In this document: piece by piece, positions 23,792-33,209 of the stretch
Numbering within the stretch: the first letter of the stretch is position 1
Layout: every line of letters begins with the position of its first letter
NCBI RefSeq assembly: GCF_026625985.1
Contig: NZ_CP113116.1
Location: forward strand, 1 to 64,000
From: Mycobacterium sp. Aquia_213
Lineage (GTDB): Bacteria > Actinomycetota > Actinomycetes > Mycobacteriales > Mycobacteriaceae
Length of the DNA: 64,000 nt
Direction: 5' to 3'
Made by a program: the position numbers and the translations under genes
The notes under the pieces: generated by a model
Seen by the model: the letters and a program-made list of their open reading frames with translations, nothing else
The model's database searches: none
What the model was told of the DNA's origin: nothing

Positions 23792-25690
23792 CTAATTGCC
23801 GGTGCGCACAAATCTGTCGTCGATATCCACGCTGAGGGGGCAGGATCCCGTCTGTTCGTGGTGACCGTGCCCGATGAGCAACGTGATCGGATTCTGCGGG
23901 GGTTGCGGGAGCGGATACCGTGCGCTGGCCTTGATATGCAGCGGGCCGCCGCCCTGTTCACACTTGCCGTCGAAGTCGCGCGACCACACCCAACCCCCGT
24001 CGCCGAAGATCAACACCCGGGACTGGTTGGGAGGTGAATGGAAATAGCTCATGCATCCAGCACCGGAGCGAAGACAGTCGGTACGGACGGTCCAGTCGAC
24101 CTCTGTTGGTTTGGACCCGTTGGAGTAGTTCCGGGTCTCGTGATAGCGGCCGTCTAGCGCTTCTGCCGGGGACACCACCCGCGGCGGCAGGGCGGTCGGG
24201 TCGGGGAGGCTGTTGATGTCGACGTCTGCACCGCGGGTGAAGGTGACGGTTCGTTTGCCGCTGCAGTTGTTGCCGGCGGCCCAGCTGTACTCGCCCGACA
24301 GAGTGCCGTCGGGACGTGGTTGCAGGTTGAACACCTCCCAGGTGTCGGCGGTGATGCCAAGGCAGCCATAGGGGCCGGTACCGACGGCCAACCACCGGCC
24401 GTCGACATCGTCGAACACCAGCGCCGAAGACAGGATGTAGTTCCCGCTTCGACGGGACGCGTGCGCGGCACAGCCGGTTGGACGGCACGCCGAGCGGACG
24501 GCCCACGTTTCGGTTACCGGAGGTTTGTTCGCAACCGGCTTGCCGTCGAAGTCCATGCCGGGGCCGAAGTTGGCGGTGTACATGCCGGTGAATGGACCAT
24601 TGTTGGGCAGTGCGGCAGCGACCGGCTTGGGTTGCTCGCCGCCGCGTGCGGAGATCGTGACTGCCGCGAAGGCACCGCCCCCGATTAACAACGCGATCAC
24701 CAGCAGTGCGGGAATCAATACCTTGGGGCGCCGCCAAATTCGTGTGCCGGGGGGTTTCGCCGGCAGTGCTTGCGCCGCCGATGGCGGTCTTTGCAGGGCG
24801 TACGCGGCCATGGTGGGGGCGAATTGGGTGTGTTGCAGGTCGGAGGGGGCTGCGGTCAGCCGGGCGTGTAGCTCGCGGGCGAAGTCTTGGCAGCTGGCGA
24901 ACCGGTCGGCGGGCGCCTTGGCCATCGCCCTGGCGAAGACCGGGTCCAGGCCCGCCAATTCCGGGCGGCGTTCGCCAATCGGTGGTGGTGGGCCCATCAC
25001 GTGTTTGGTGATCACCACTGCCGCGCTGGAAAAGTCATACGGGGGAGCTCCGACGAGCATGTGAAACGCCGTGCCTGCCAGGGCGTATTGGTCGGCACGG
25101 GCATCGACGGGCTCACCCATCAACTGCTCAGGTGCCGCATAGGCCACCGTGCCCACCGCAATGCTGGTCGCGGTCAGCCCCGCGGTGTCATCGACGCGGC
25201 GCGCGATACCGAAGTCGCTCAGAAAGGTCCGGCGCGACTCCGAATCGGGTTCTGCCAGCAGGATGTTGCCCGGTTTGACGTCGCGGTGTAGCAGGCCGCG
25301 CCGATGCGCATAGTCCAGCGCCGAGGCGACTCCGGTGATGATCGGCAACACTTCGCCGCTGGGCATCCCGCCGGGGTAGTGGTCGTGCAACAGCCGGGCC
25401 ACATCGGTGCCTTCGACATAGTCCATCGAGATCCAAAACTGGCCGTGGTATTCGCCGCGGTCGTGGATGCCGACGATATTGGGATGCGACAGGCTCGCCC
25501 CAATGTCGGCCTCGCGTAGGAACCGAGCCCGAAACCCCGGGTCGGCGGTCAATTCCGCCGACAGCACCTTCACCGCGTCGTGGCGAGGTAGCCGAGGATG
25601 CTGCGCCAAGTACACCGTGCCCATCGCGCCGGAGCCGAGTATCCGCAATATCCGGTATCCGGCAAACTCCTGGCCGACCGCTAACAGCAT
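23792..25690 (-). CDS. Receptor-type serine/threonine protein kinase with duplicated extracellular module (PknF/PknJ-like)
   Basis: A 632-residue Hanks-type kinase from ATG 25690 ([18 protein letters not shown]). It has the Gly-rich loop GSGAMG, Lys41, catalytic HRDVKPGN (Asp137) and SDFG (Asp159), so it should be active. A Pro-rich juxtamembrane part leads to one membrane helix at about 325-346. The extracellular part holds two similar modules (about 365-495 and 510-632), each with a WxVRxxCxxxGC-type motif: [12 protein letters not shown] and [14 protein letters not shown]. The genomic position beside pcnA is not that of any M. tuberculosis kinase. The ligand is unknown. Confidence 0.9.
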   Translation of the reverse strand: MLLAVGQEFAGYRILRILGSGAMGTVYLAQHPRLPRHDAVKVLSAELTADPGFRARFLREADIGASLSHPNIVGIHDRGEYHGQFWISMDYVEGTDVARLLHDHYPGGMPSGEVLPIITGVASALDYAHRRGLLHRDVKPGNILLAEPDSESRRTFLSDFGIARRVDDTAGLTATSIAVGTVAYAAPEQLMGEPVDARADQYALAGTAFHMLVGAPPYDFSSAAVVITKHVMGPPPPIGERRPELAGLDPVFARAMAKAPADRFASCQDFARELHARLTAAPSDLQHTQFAPTMAAYALQRPPSAAQALPAKPPGTRIWRRPKVLIPALLVIALLIGGGAFAAVTISARGGEQPKPVAAALPNNGPFTGMYTANFGPGMDFDGKPVANKPPVTETWAVRSACRPTGCAAHASRRSGNYILSSALVFDDVDGRWLAVGTGPYGCLGITADTWEVFNLQPRPDGTLSGEYSWAAGNNCSGKRTVTFTRGADVDINSLPDPTALPPRVVSPAEALDGRYHETRNYSNGSKPTEVDWTVRTDCLRSGAGCMSYFHSPPNQSRVLIFGDGGWVWSRDFDGKCEQGGGPLHIKASARYPLPQPPQNPITLLIGHGHHEQTGSCPLSVDIDDRFVRTGN

Positions 25691-25812
25691 GGACAAAATG
25701 GTAGATGCGCCATGCGTGGCAAACTGCAAATTCGCAGCAATCACCGGGGAACGCGGGGACAGTCCACGGCATTGGGCCATGGCGGGGCGCCGATGAGTCT
25801 TAGGATTTGCAA

Positions 25813-27756
25813 ATGCCGTTAGGGGAGGGGGCGCAATTCGCGGGCTATACCGTGGTGCGACCGCTTGGGGTCGGCGGTATGGGCGAGGTCTATGCGGTGC
25901 GCCACCCGCGGCTGCCGCGTCTTGAAGCTTTGAAGATCTTGCGGGCCGACGTGTCGGCGGATCCCGATTATCAGCAACGGTTCAACCGCGAGGCCGAACT
26001 GGCGGGCAGCCTGTGGCACCCCCACATCGTCGGAGTGCACGACCGCGGTGAGTTCGAGGGCCAGTTGTGGATCGCCATGGACTATGTCAACGGCCCCGAT
26101 GTCCGTGCGCTGATGGACCAGCAGTACCGGGGCGGAATGCCGGCCGGCGAGGTGGTGGCGATCGTGAGCGCAGTGGGTGCGGCCTTGGACCACGCGCATC
26201 ACCGCGGCTTGCTGCACCGGGACGTGAAACCGGGCAACATCATGATCAGTCGGCCCGACGACGGCAGCCCGCCACGAATCATGTTGAGCGACTTCGGTAT
26301 TGCCCGCCCGGTCGAGGACACCACCGGCCTGACGGTGACCAATGCGACGGTCGGGACGGTCGATTACAGTGCTCCCGAACAGTTGCTGGGTAGCCCTATC
26401 GATGGGCGCGCCGACCAGTACGCGCTGGCCGCGACGGCCTACTTCTTGCTGACCGGTGCCAAGCTGTTTTCGGGTCCCAGTCCGGTCGCGGTAATCAGCG
26501 CTCATTTGACTGCGCCGCCGCCTCTGCCCGGTCGGCTGCGACCCGATCTGGCAACTGCTGATTCGGTTTTCGCGCGGGCGCTGGCCAAGAACCCCGCCGA
26601 ACGATTCGCCCGTTGCGGCGATTTCGCCGACGCGCTGACCCGCCAGCTGCACCATTCCCCGCCCACCGAGCTCACTCGGCCGGCCCCGATGCCGCCGCCG
26701 ACGCACGCCCCGCCGATGCAATTCGCTCCACCGGCCTGGCCCGCCGCGGCCGGCCCGCAACAGCCTGCGCGGCGTCGCGGGCTGCGGACGGCCGCATTGG
26801 TCGCCGCAGGGATCGCCGCCGTGGTCGTAGGTGCCGTCGTTGCGATCCCTCGACTGACCAGTCACGGCGACGCCGCGGGCCAGACCGCCCCGCAGCTACA
26901 GGAAGCCGCCCGGCTGGCCGGACAGCATTACCTGGAGGCACTCGCCCGCGGTGACGCGGCGGGTGCGCTCGCCTTAAGCGCAAACCCGCCGGCGACAACG
27001 CAATTCGCGACCGGCGACGTGCTGCGCGCTCAGCTCTCGGCGACCCCTATCACTGCCATCACCGCGACCGCGGCCCCGGTGCCCGCAGGCGACGACCCGC
27101 AGCAGGTGCAGTATCTGATGCTGTCCGCCAGATTCGGCCCGACGCTGTCGCAGGCCCGCGTCGCCGTGCACCGCAAGGGCGACGAATGGAAACTCGACAC
27201 GGCGACCGTTGCCGTCGATGTCGGACCATCCGGCAGCAAGGACGCATCGCTGAAAGCCGTTGCGCTGTGGGGTGTTCCCACCGACGGGGCATCACCGGTC
27301 GCGGTCTTCCCCGGTGGACTCTCGGTGTCGTCCAGTAACCGCTACGTCGACATCACGGCGCCGACGCCGCCGGTGCTGCTGGACGCACTCGGCGGCGCGA
27401 CCGACCGGCCTACCATTAAACCGGTGGCCGCACTCAACGACGCGGGCAGCCTAGCCGCCAAGACGGCGATCGACACGTGGACACACAACTGCTACCACGG
27501 CGTCGAACCACCCCCGGAGTGCCCCCGACTTACCCCCGACAACCACACGATCGCCGTCGAGGGCTCCGGTGATTTCACCAAGACGACGTTCAACTTCGAC
27601 CCCGCCACGATGGTGGTCGCGATTGGCGGTGGCGCCATCATTTATCAGGGTCACGCCGCCGGCGTTCCCGACAACACCGTGACCGAGACACTTTTCGGCA
27701 TCGTGGACCTGACCAAGGAACCCCCGATATTCGTCCGCACCGAAAAGCATGGTTAA
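25813..27756 (+). CDS. Receptor-type serine/threonine protein kinase, paralogue A
   Basis: This is a 647-residue kinase from ATG 25813 ([18 protein letters not shown]). It has the Gly loop GVGGMG, Lys41, HRDVKPGN and SDFGIARP; the residues needed for catalysis are present. Following a Pro-rich linker is a membrane helix at about 326-345. The extracellular part begins with an NTF2-like segment ([22 protein letters not shown]), followed by a domain with a paired-Cys loop ([11 protein letters not shown]). It is divergent from the kinase at 25690 across 122 bp and is the closer relative of the next gene. Confidence 0.9.
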   Translation: MPLGEGAQFAGYTVVRPLGVGGMGEVYAVRHPRLPRLEALKILRADVSADPDYQQRFNREAELAGSLWHPHIVGVHDRGEFEGQLWIAMDYVNGPDVRALMDQQYRGGMPAGEVVAIVSAVGAALDHAHHRGLLHRDVKPGNIMISRPDDGSPPRIMLSDFGIARPVEDTTGLTVTNATVGTVDYSAPEQLLGSPIDGRADQYALAATAYFLLTGAKLFSGPSPVAVISAHLTAPPPLPGRLRPDLATADSVFARALAKNPAERFARCGDFADALTRQLHHSPPTELTRPAPMPPPTHAPPMQFAPPAWPAAAGPQQPARRRGLRTAALVAAGIAAVVVGAVVAIPRLTSHGDAAGQTAPQLQEAARLAGQHYLEALARGDAAGALALSANPPATTQFATGDVLRAQLSATPITAITATAAPVPAGDDPQQVQYLMLSARFGPTLSQARVAVHRKGDEWKLDTATVAVDVGPSGSKDASLKAVALWGVPTDGASPVAVFPGGLSVSSSNRYVDITAPTPPVLLDALGGATDRPTIKPVAALNDAGSLAAKTAIDTWTHNCYHGVEPPPECPRLTPDNHTIAVEGSGDFTKTTFNFDPATMVVAIGGGAIIYQGHAAGVPDNTVTETLFGIVDLTKEPPIFVRTEKHG

Positions 27757-27796
27757 ACATCAGTCGACGGTCGTTCGACGAGCCTAAGATGCGCGC

Positions 27797-29881
27797 ATGC
27801 CGTTAAGCGAGGGGGCGCAGTTCGCGGGCTATACCGTGGTTCGGCTGCTGGGGGCCGGCGGTATGGGTGAGGTGTATTTGGTCCGCCACCCGCGGCTGCC
27901 GCGTTTTGAAGCATTGAAGATCCTGGGTGCCGAGGTGTCGGCGGATCCCGGCTACCAGCAACGGTTTAACCGCGAGGCCGAACTGGCGTCAGGGTTGTGG
28001 CACCCCCATATCGTGGGTGTGCAGGATCGCGGCGAGTTCGAGGGCCGGCTCTGGATCGCCATGGATTACGTGGACGGGACCGACCTCGACGCGCTGATGG
28101 ATCAGAAGTACCCGGGCGGGATGCCCGCCGGGGAAGTGGTGGAGATCGTGACCGCCGTCGGCGCGGCACTGGACCATGCACACCACCGCGGCCTGCTGCA
28201 CCGCGACATCAAACCAGGCAACATCATGATCAGTCGGCCCGATGACGGCAGCCCGCCACGAATCGTGTTGTGTGACTTCGGTATTTCGCGACCCGTCGAT
28301 GACACCACCGGTTTGACGGTGACCAATATGACGGTGGGCACCGTCCCCTACTGCGCTCCCGAGCAGTTGTCGGGCCGGCCGCTCGATGGGCGCGCCGACC
28401 AGTACGCGCTGGCCGCCACCGCCTATTTTTTGCTGACCGGCGCCAAGCTGTTTCCTCATGTCAACCCGGTGGCGGTGATCAACGCTCACCTGAGGTTGCC
28501 CGCGCCACTCCTCAGTGGGTTACGGCCGGATCTGGCCAGTGCCAATGGGGTTTTCGCGCGAGCACTGGCGAAAAACCCCGCCGAACGGTTCGACCGTTGC
28601 GGAGAATTCGCCGCCGCATTGGCGCAACATTTGTCGCACGTCGCCACCGGGCACACGCCGCTCCCGCCGGCAACCCCGGCGCCGGCGTCCGAACAAACCC
28701 TGCCCGTCGCGGCGGCAGGAACGGAGGCCACCCGCCCGATCTTGCCGCCCCGCCCGCACTACCCGCCGCTTACGCCGGCCGGCTACCCGGGTCCACCCAT
28801 ACCGCCGCCGCCGTCGCCATGGGGGCCGCCGTTCAATGCCGGTCCCCAACCGCCGCGCCGCCGCAAACGACCTGTGGCACTGGTGCTTTCAGTGCTGGCC
28901 GTGCTCGCGGTGGTCGCAGCAGTGGGGGCATTCGCGGCGAGCAAGATCATCGGCGGCGATGCCGCGAAAAGGGCCGAGCAGGACCGCGAGGCCGCCAGGC
29001 TGGCCGGCCAGCATTACCTGGAGGCGCTCGCGGTCGGTGACGCCCGCACCGCGTTGTCGGTGGCGGGAGACCAACCGGCCACGCCGCAGCTACTCAGCGA
29101 CAAGGTGCTGCGCGCACAACTGGCGACCACGCCGATCACCGACATCAAGGTCGCCAACGACCCAGCCCGGGAACCGGGCACCCCATCCGACGCCCAACGC
29201 CTCGTCATGGCCGCGAAATTCGGCGTCACACCCACCCAAGTCGTGATCTGGGCACACAAGAAAGACGGCCAGTGGAAGCTCGACACCACCGCCGCTGCGA
29301 TAACTGTCAATAATCCACCAAACGCGGCTGAAGCAATGAAAACCGTTGCAATCTATGGCGTAGGGACCAACGGCTCCAACCCCATCTCGGTCTTCCCGGG
29401 CGTCATCCAGGTCGGCTCGACCAATCGCTACATCGACATCACCGCGCCGTCGGAACTGGTGCTGCTCGAGGCGCTCACTGCCCCGGCGGCTAATCGGCCG
29501 AGTATCCAACCGGCCGTCGCACTCAACGATGCGGGGCGCCAGGCATCCTTGGCCGCCGTGGACGCCAAACTCCGCAGCTGCTTCAACGGGGTAGCCCCGC
29601 CACCGGAGTGCTGCCCTCCAGGGAGTTGCCCACGTCTGATGCAGCCACCCCCCGGAGTCGACCAGGACACCGCAAAACTCGAGAATCTCGAGAACACCCA
29701 GGACATGACGTATGACCTGGACCCCAACACCATGACGGTTAGTGTCTCGGGCACCTTCAACTACCGGGCGCAGGTGCTGCAATACTCCCAGCCGATTGCC
29801 CTCCGCGACACCATGCGGGTCGTGGATAGCCATGTCGACCTGACCAAAGATCCACCGGCTTGGGTTCACAAACCGCACTGA
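27797..29881 (+). CDS. Receptor-type serine/threonine protein kinase, paralogue B
   Basis: This 694-residue kinase starts at ATG 27797 and is a tandem duplicate of the preceding gene; the first 270 residues align almost throughout without gaps. It has the Gly loop GAGGMG, Lys41, HRDIKPGN and CDFGISRP. A longer Pro-rich linker (about 285-355) precedes the membrane helix at 360-382. The extracellular region again has the [19 protein letters not shown] segment and a paired-Cys loop, here [12 protein letters not shown] with extra residues. It lies 41 bp after paralogue A, so the two are probably one transcript. Confidence 0.9.
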   Translation: MPLSEGAQFAGYTVVRLLGAGGMGEVYLVRHPRLPRFEALKILGAEVSADPGYQQRFNREAELASGLWHPHIVGVQDRGEFEGRLWIAMDYVDGTDLDALMDQKYPGGMPAGEVVEIVTAVGAALDHAHHRGLLHRDIKPGNIMISRPDDGSPPRIVLCDFGISRPVDDTTGLTVTNMTVGTVPYCAPEQLSGRPLDGRADQYALAATAYFLLTGAKLFPHVNPVAVINAHLRLPAPLLSGLRPDLASANGVFARALAKNPAERFDRCGEFAAALAQHLSHVATGHTPLPPATPAPASEQTLPVAAAGTEATRPILPPRPHYPPLTPAGYPGPPIPPPPSPWGPPFNAGPQPPRRRKRPVALVLSVLAVLAVVAAVGAFAASKIIGGDAAKRAEQDREAARLAGQHYLEALAVGDARTALSVAGDQPATPQLLSDKVLRAQLATTPITDIKVANDPAREPGTPSDAQRLVMAAKFGVTPTQVVIWAHKKDGQWKLDTTAAAITVNNPPNAAEAMKTVAIYGVGTNGSNPISVFPGVIQVGSTNRYIDITAPSELVLLEALTAPAANRPSIQPAVALNDAGRQASLAAVDAKLRSCFNGVAPPPECCPPGSCPRLMQPPPGVDQDTAKLENLENTQDMTYDLDPNTMTVSVSGTFNYRAQVLQYSQPIALRDTMRVVDSHVDLTKDPPAWVHKPH

Positions 29882-29894
29882 GCGACACGACCCA

Positions 29895-30443
29895 GTGGAC
29901 GGGAACCACCGGCGGTCGACCCCCGTCGAAAAGGTCGTGGACTACTGCATTGGATCTGATGACGGCGCGACGATGTGGCATGGCCAGCCCGACCTCGATC
30001 TCGACCACGACGGTCGCCTCGAATCGATCGGGCTGGACTTCGACCATGACGGAATGCGCGACGACGCGTTCGCGGATTTCGACAGCGATGGATTGGCCGA
30101 CCACGCCGTGCTCGACCTGGACAATGACGGCACGCCCGAGGCGTACTTCACCGACGACGGATCGGGAACCTGGGCGGTAGCCGCGGATCGCGGCGGGGGA
30201 TTGCGCTGGTACGGGCTCGACGGCGTCGAGCACACCGGCGGTCCGCTGGTCGACTTCGACGGGCACGGCAGCCCGGACGATCGACTCGTGGATATCGACC
30301 GCAACGGGGTGGCCGACCGGGTGCTGTGCGCGGATCAGGGCGGCGTGACCGGCTATGTGGACACCGACGGCGACGGGCGGTGGGACGTTCGTCTATCCGA
30401 TACCGACGGTGACGGATCGGCAGATGGGGCGAGCAGCCTTTGA
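29895..30443 (+). CDS. Acidic DxDxDG-repeat protein (Rv3906c homologue)
   Basis: This 182-residue, strongly acidic protein is built of repeated Asp-rich loops, such as DLDHDGRLESIGLDFDHDG, DFDSDGLADHAVLDLDNDG and DTDGDGRWDVRLSDTDGDG. These resemble dockerin/EF-hand-like calcium loops (DxDxDG). No signal peptide is visible from GTG 29895. The M. tuberculosis counterpart lies next to pcnA; here the kinase cluster separates them. Calcium binding is inferred from the repeat pattern only. Confidence 0.75.
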   Translation: MDGNHRRSTPVEKVVDYCIGSDDGATMWHGQPDLDLDHDGRLESIGLDFDHDGMRDDAFADFDSDGLADHAVLDLDNDGTPEAYFTDDGSGTWAVAADRGGGLRWYGLDGVEHTGGPLVDFDGHGSPDDRLVDIDRNGVADRVLCADQGGVTGYVDTDGDGRWDVRLSDTDGDGSADGASSL

Positions 30444-30585
30444 CGTGGTGTTTTACTGCTTTCACGAATGGGTAGATCAACGCCTGTGCAGCAGGCAAAA
30501 GAACTGAAGTGACAGACCCCGATCCCTGTCTACACTCTTATCCATATCTAGGTCGGGGAGGCCTAAGGAATCGAGGGAGAAACTC

Positions 30586-30909
30586 ATGCCAAGCTCAACC
30601 GTTGTCACACCGGACCTGCTGCGCGCTTCGAAGCAAAAGATCGAATCGCGACTGCAAGAGGCGGCAGCAATCGCTAATCAGTATCTGAGCGGCCACGAGA
30701 ACATCGTCAGCGCCGCCGGGTGGACCGGCCAAGCCGGTTCGACATCGCTGAACACGGCGGGCCAAATTCAGCATGACCTGCAGCAGATCATGACCGGCGG
30801 TAACCGATTGGCGCACGGCCTCGGCCAGGCGGCGACGCTGATGGAACACCACGAAGCGGATTCCGCGCACGGTCTCAATGGCGTATTCGGCGGGGTTCAG
30901 TCCACCTAA
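30586..30909 (+). CDS. esxD: ESX-2 WXG100-family protein EsxD
   Basis: This is a 107-residue small helical-hairpin protein, partner of EsxC, secreted or predicted to be secreted by ESX-2. The turn carries WTG at residues 46-48. The C-terminal helix contains LGQAATLMEHHEADSAHGL, closely matching the M. tuberculosis EsxD pattern (ALMEGHEADS). An AGGGAG ribosome site precedes ATG 30586. It is the first gene of what remains of the ESX-2 locus here. Confidence 0.9.
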   Translation: MPSSTVVTPDLLRASKQKIESRLQEAAAIANQYLSGHENIVSAAGWTGQAGSTSLNTAGQIQHDLQQIMTGGNRLAHGLGQAATLMEHHEADSAHGLNGVFGGVQST

Positions 30910-30962
30910 GCCCGCATTTCGCCAATTCCAGAAACTTTCATTTACCGTAAGGAATAACGAAC

Positions 30963-31253
30963 ATGTCAGATCAGATCACTTACAACCACGCCGCCGTCAG
31001 CGGACTCACCGGTGACATCGCATCGCAGGCGGCGCAGTTAATGGAAATCCACGACGACGTTCTGCACATCACCCAGTCGTTGGCCGAGTTCTTCCAGGGC
31101 GCCGGAGCCACGGCCTTCTTCGACGCCCAACAGCAGATGCTGCACGGGTTGCAGGACATGATCCAGACCGTGAGCCTGCACGGACACACCGTGGGCAATG
31201 TGCACGAGGCCGCGATCAATCTGGACAACCAGCTGCCCAATCTCTTTGGGTAG
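30963..31253 (+). CDS. esxC: ESX-2 WXG100-family protein EsxC
   Basis: This 96-residue WXG100-like protein begins SDQITYNHAAVSGLTGDI, as mycobacterial EsxC does. The WXG turn is replaced by FFQG, a substitution also present in M. tuberculosis EsxC (FFAG), with FFDAQQQMLHGLQ following. It lies 53 bp after esxD and should form the heterodimer with it. Confidence 0.9.
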   Translation: MSDQITYNHAAVSGLTGDIASQAAQLMEIHDDVLHITQSLAEFFQGAGATAFFDAQQQMLHGLQDMIQTVSLHGHTVGNVHEAAINLDNQLPNLFG

Positions 31254-31263
31254 TCCCGGCTTT

Positions 31264-31290
31264 GCGGGGCGCACCTAGCGTGCGCCCCGC
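31264..31290 (+). terminator. Strong hairpin between esxC and espG2
   Basis: A perfect 11-bp stem GCGGGGCGCAC / GTGCGCCCCGC (31264-31274 with 31280-31290) closes a 5-nt loop, 11 nt after the esxC stop. No T tract follows, so it may act as an attenuator or 3' stabiliser that leaves esxDC more abundant than the downstream secretion genes. Confidence 0.65.
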
Positions 31291-31311
31291 ACTTGGCTTT
31301 AAGGGGAGACC

Positions 31312-32145
31312 GTGTTGACCACCTCTCTAGACGGCCTCTGGGTCCTTCAGGTACTTACCGGCATCGAGGTCCTGGCTCCTGAGATGGGGCTGCGGCCGCA
31401 TTTGCCCAGCGTTGAGCCCAAGCACAAGGCGCTGGCGCACCCGGTGACCGCGGAACTGCGTGCCGCCGGGGCCATCGATGAAACCGACTCCGTCGACGGC
31501 GCGATCGTCGAATGGCTGACCGTGCTGTCGCGCCGCGACATCGGGCTGCTGGTGCACTTCCGCCTGGCCGACGACGGCGAGCCGGCGCGCGCGCTGCTCG
31601 CCAGGTTCGCGCAGTGGTGGGTCGCGATCGAGCGATCGGGAGACCTGGTCCGGATCAGCGGCGCGGGCGTCGCGAACAACGAGGGCACGGCCAGCGCGGC
31701 GCTCAATGCGCAGATCGAACGTCTATGCGGCGCAAATGATCCCGCGCCCTTGCGGCCGGTCACGCTGGACGCCGACGCGCTGCGTGCCGCCGCCACCGAT
31801 CAGCGATCGCTGCACGACTTCCTGGGTAGTCAAGGACTCGACGCCGATCAGGTGCACATGCTGAAACTGGCCACCGATCCCGGCCGCTCGGCCCAGGCCT
31901 CGATCGTCGCGCTGCAGTCCGGTGTGGAAACCGGCTCGCCCACCCGGACCCATTTCGAACCGGGCGCGGTGGCGATCATCGATACGCCGGAAGGTCGCGT
32001 GGTTGCCGAACAAGTTTCGTCCGGGGCCAAGAAGTGGATGATCGTCGCCCCGGGAACCAAGAACAACATCGGTGCCGCGATCAACCATATGGTGCGGCGG
32101 TTGCCGGCCGACCAGGAATGGCATTCGTACCGAAAAGTCGTGTAG
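31312..32145 (+). CDS. espG2: ESX-2 secretion chaperone EspG2
   Basis: EspG proteins are cytosolic chaperones that bind the tip of PPE proteins of their own system. This product has 277 residues from GTG 31312; LDGLWVLQVLTGIEVLAPEMGLRPHLPS at the N-terminus and the central beta-rich segments fit the EspG fold, and the gene position after esxC is that of espG2. No PE/PPE pair remains in the visible ESX-2 locus, so its usual client is not encoded nearby. Confidence 0.88.
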   Translation: MLTTSLDGLWVLQVLTGIEVLAPEMGLRPHLPSVEPKHKALAHPVTAELRAAGAIDETDSVDGAIVEWLTVLSRRDIGLLVHFRLADDGEPARALLARFAQWWVAIERSGDLVRISGAGVANNEGTASAALNAQIERLCGANDPAPLRPVTLDADALRAAATDQRSLHDFLGSQGLDADQVHMLKLATDPGRSAQASIVALQSGVETGSPTRTHFEPGAVAIIDTPEGRVVAEQVSSGAKKWMIVAPGTKNNIGAAINHMVRRLPADQEWHSYRKVV

Positions 32146-32180
32146 TCGAAAGGTAGTGCGAAAATGATAGCATCGGCACC

Positions 32181-33209
32181 GTGACGAATCCGTGGACGGG
32201 CTCATCCAATTCTCCGGAACAGGGCGGACCGACTCGGCGAGAAGCGCCCGCCGCGAACTACCAAAATCAAGATTCAGTATCCGGAACATTACGTATTTCC
32301 GATATGGTCGCGCCGCGCAAAATTCCACCCGGCGGGGGCTGGCGTAAATTCCTGTACCAGATATCGGGCCATGTCATCAACTTCGGCGAGTCGCCGTCCG
32401 AAAGACATTATCGGGAACTGCAGGAGCGCATCCGCCGGCACATCCGCAAGCAGTATGTGGTCGGCGTCGTCTCGGGAAAGGGCGGCGTCGGCAAGACCAC
32501 GATGACCGCCTGCATCGGCGCGGTGTTCCGGGAATGCCGGCCCGAGAATGTCGTGGCGATCGACGCCGCCCCCGGCTTCGGCACGCTGGCCGGGCGGATC
32601 GACGAATCCCCGCCCGGCGATTACGCGGCGGTGCTCAACGACACCGACGTGCAGGGCTACGCGGACATCCGGGAACACTTGGGGCAGAACAGCCTTGGGC
32701 TCGACGTGCTCGCCGGCAACCGCGCTTCGGACCAGCCGCGGCCGCTGGTGGCCTCGATGTTCTCCGGAGTGCTGTCGCGGCTGCGCCGCACCCACACCGT
32801 GATCGTGGTGGATACCTCCGACGACCTCGAACACCCCGTGATGAAGGCTGTACTCGACGCGTGCGACACCCTGGTGTTCGTTTCCGGCCTCACGGCCGAC
32901 ACCTCGTTGCCGGTGACCCGCGCGATCGACTTGCTGCGATCGATGGGCTACCACGAGCTGGTGTCTCGCAGCATGGTCATCCTGAACGATAGTCGAGATA
33001 AATACGACGGGGAGGCACGTACTTATCTCACCGAGCGCTTCGCGCAATCGGGTGCGACGGTCGAATTCATGCCGTATGACCCATTCCTCGCAAAAGGCGG
33101 GATAATCGATACCCGGCACGAGCTGAAGAAGAAAACCCGCCTGCGCATCTTCGAAATCACCGCGGCATTGGCCGACAAATACATTCCAGATGCGGACAGG
33201 CCGCGTTAA
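32181..33209 (+). CDS. ESX-2 MinD/ParA-like ATPase (Rv3888c homologue, EspI-like)
   Basis: This is a 342-residue protein with a deviant Walker A GKGGVGKTTM (about residues 98-107), Walker B-like VIVVDTSDDLEHP and overall MinD/ParA fold. The C-terminal half is similar to the ATPase domain of EspI of ESX-1, encoded at 58777-60609 in this window, but the Pro-rich N-terminus of EspI is absent. It overlaps eccD2 by one base (TAATG). The role in secretion is not established. Confidence 0.85.
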   Translation: MTNPWTGSSNSPEQGGPTRREAPAANYQNQDSVSGTLRISDMVAPRKIPPGGGWRKFLYQISGHVINFGESPSERHYRELQERIRRHIRKQYVVGVVSGKGGVGKTTMTACIGAVFRECRPENVVAIDAAPGFGTLAGRIDESPPGDYAAVLNDTDVQGYADIREHLGQNSLGLDVLAGNRASDQPRPLVASMFSGVLSRLRRTHTVIVVDTSDDLEHPVMKAVLDACDTLVFVSGLTADTSLPVTRAIDLLRSMGYHELVSRSMVILNDSRDKYDGEARTYLTERFAQSGATVEFMPYDPFLAKGGIIDTRHELKKKTRLRIFEITAALADKYIPDADRPR

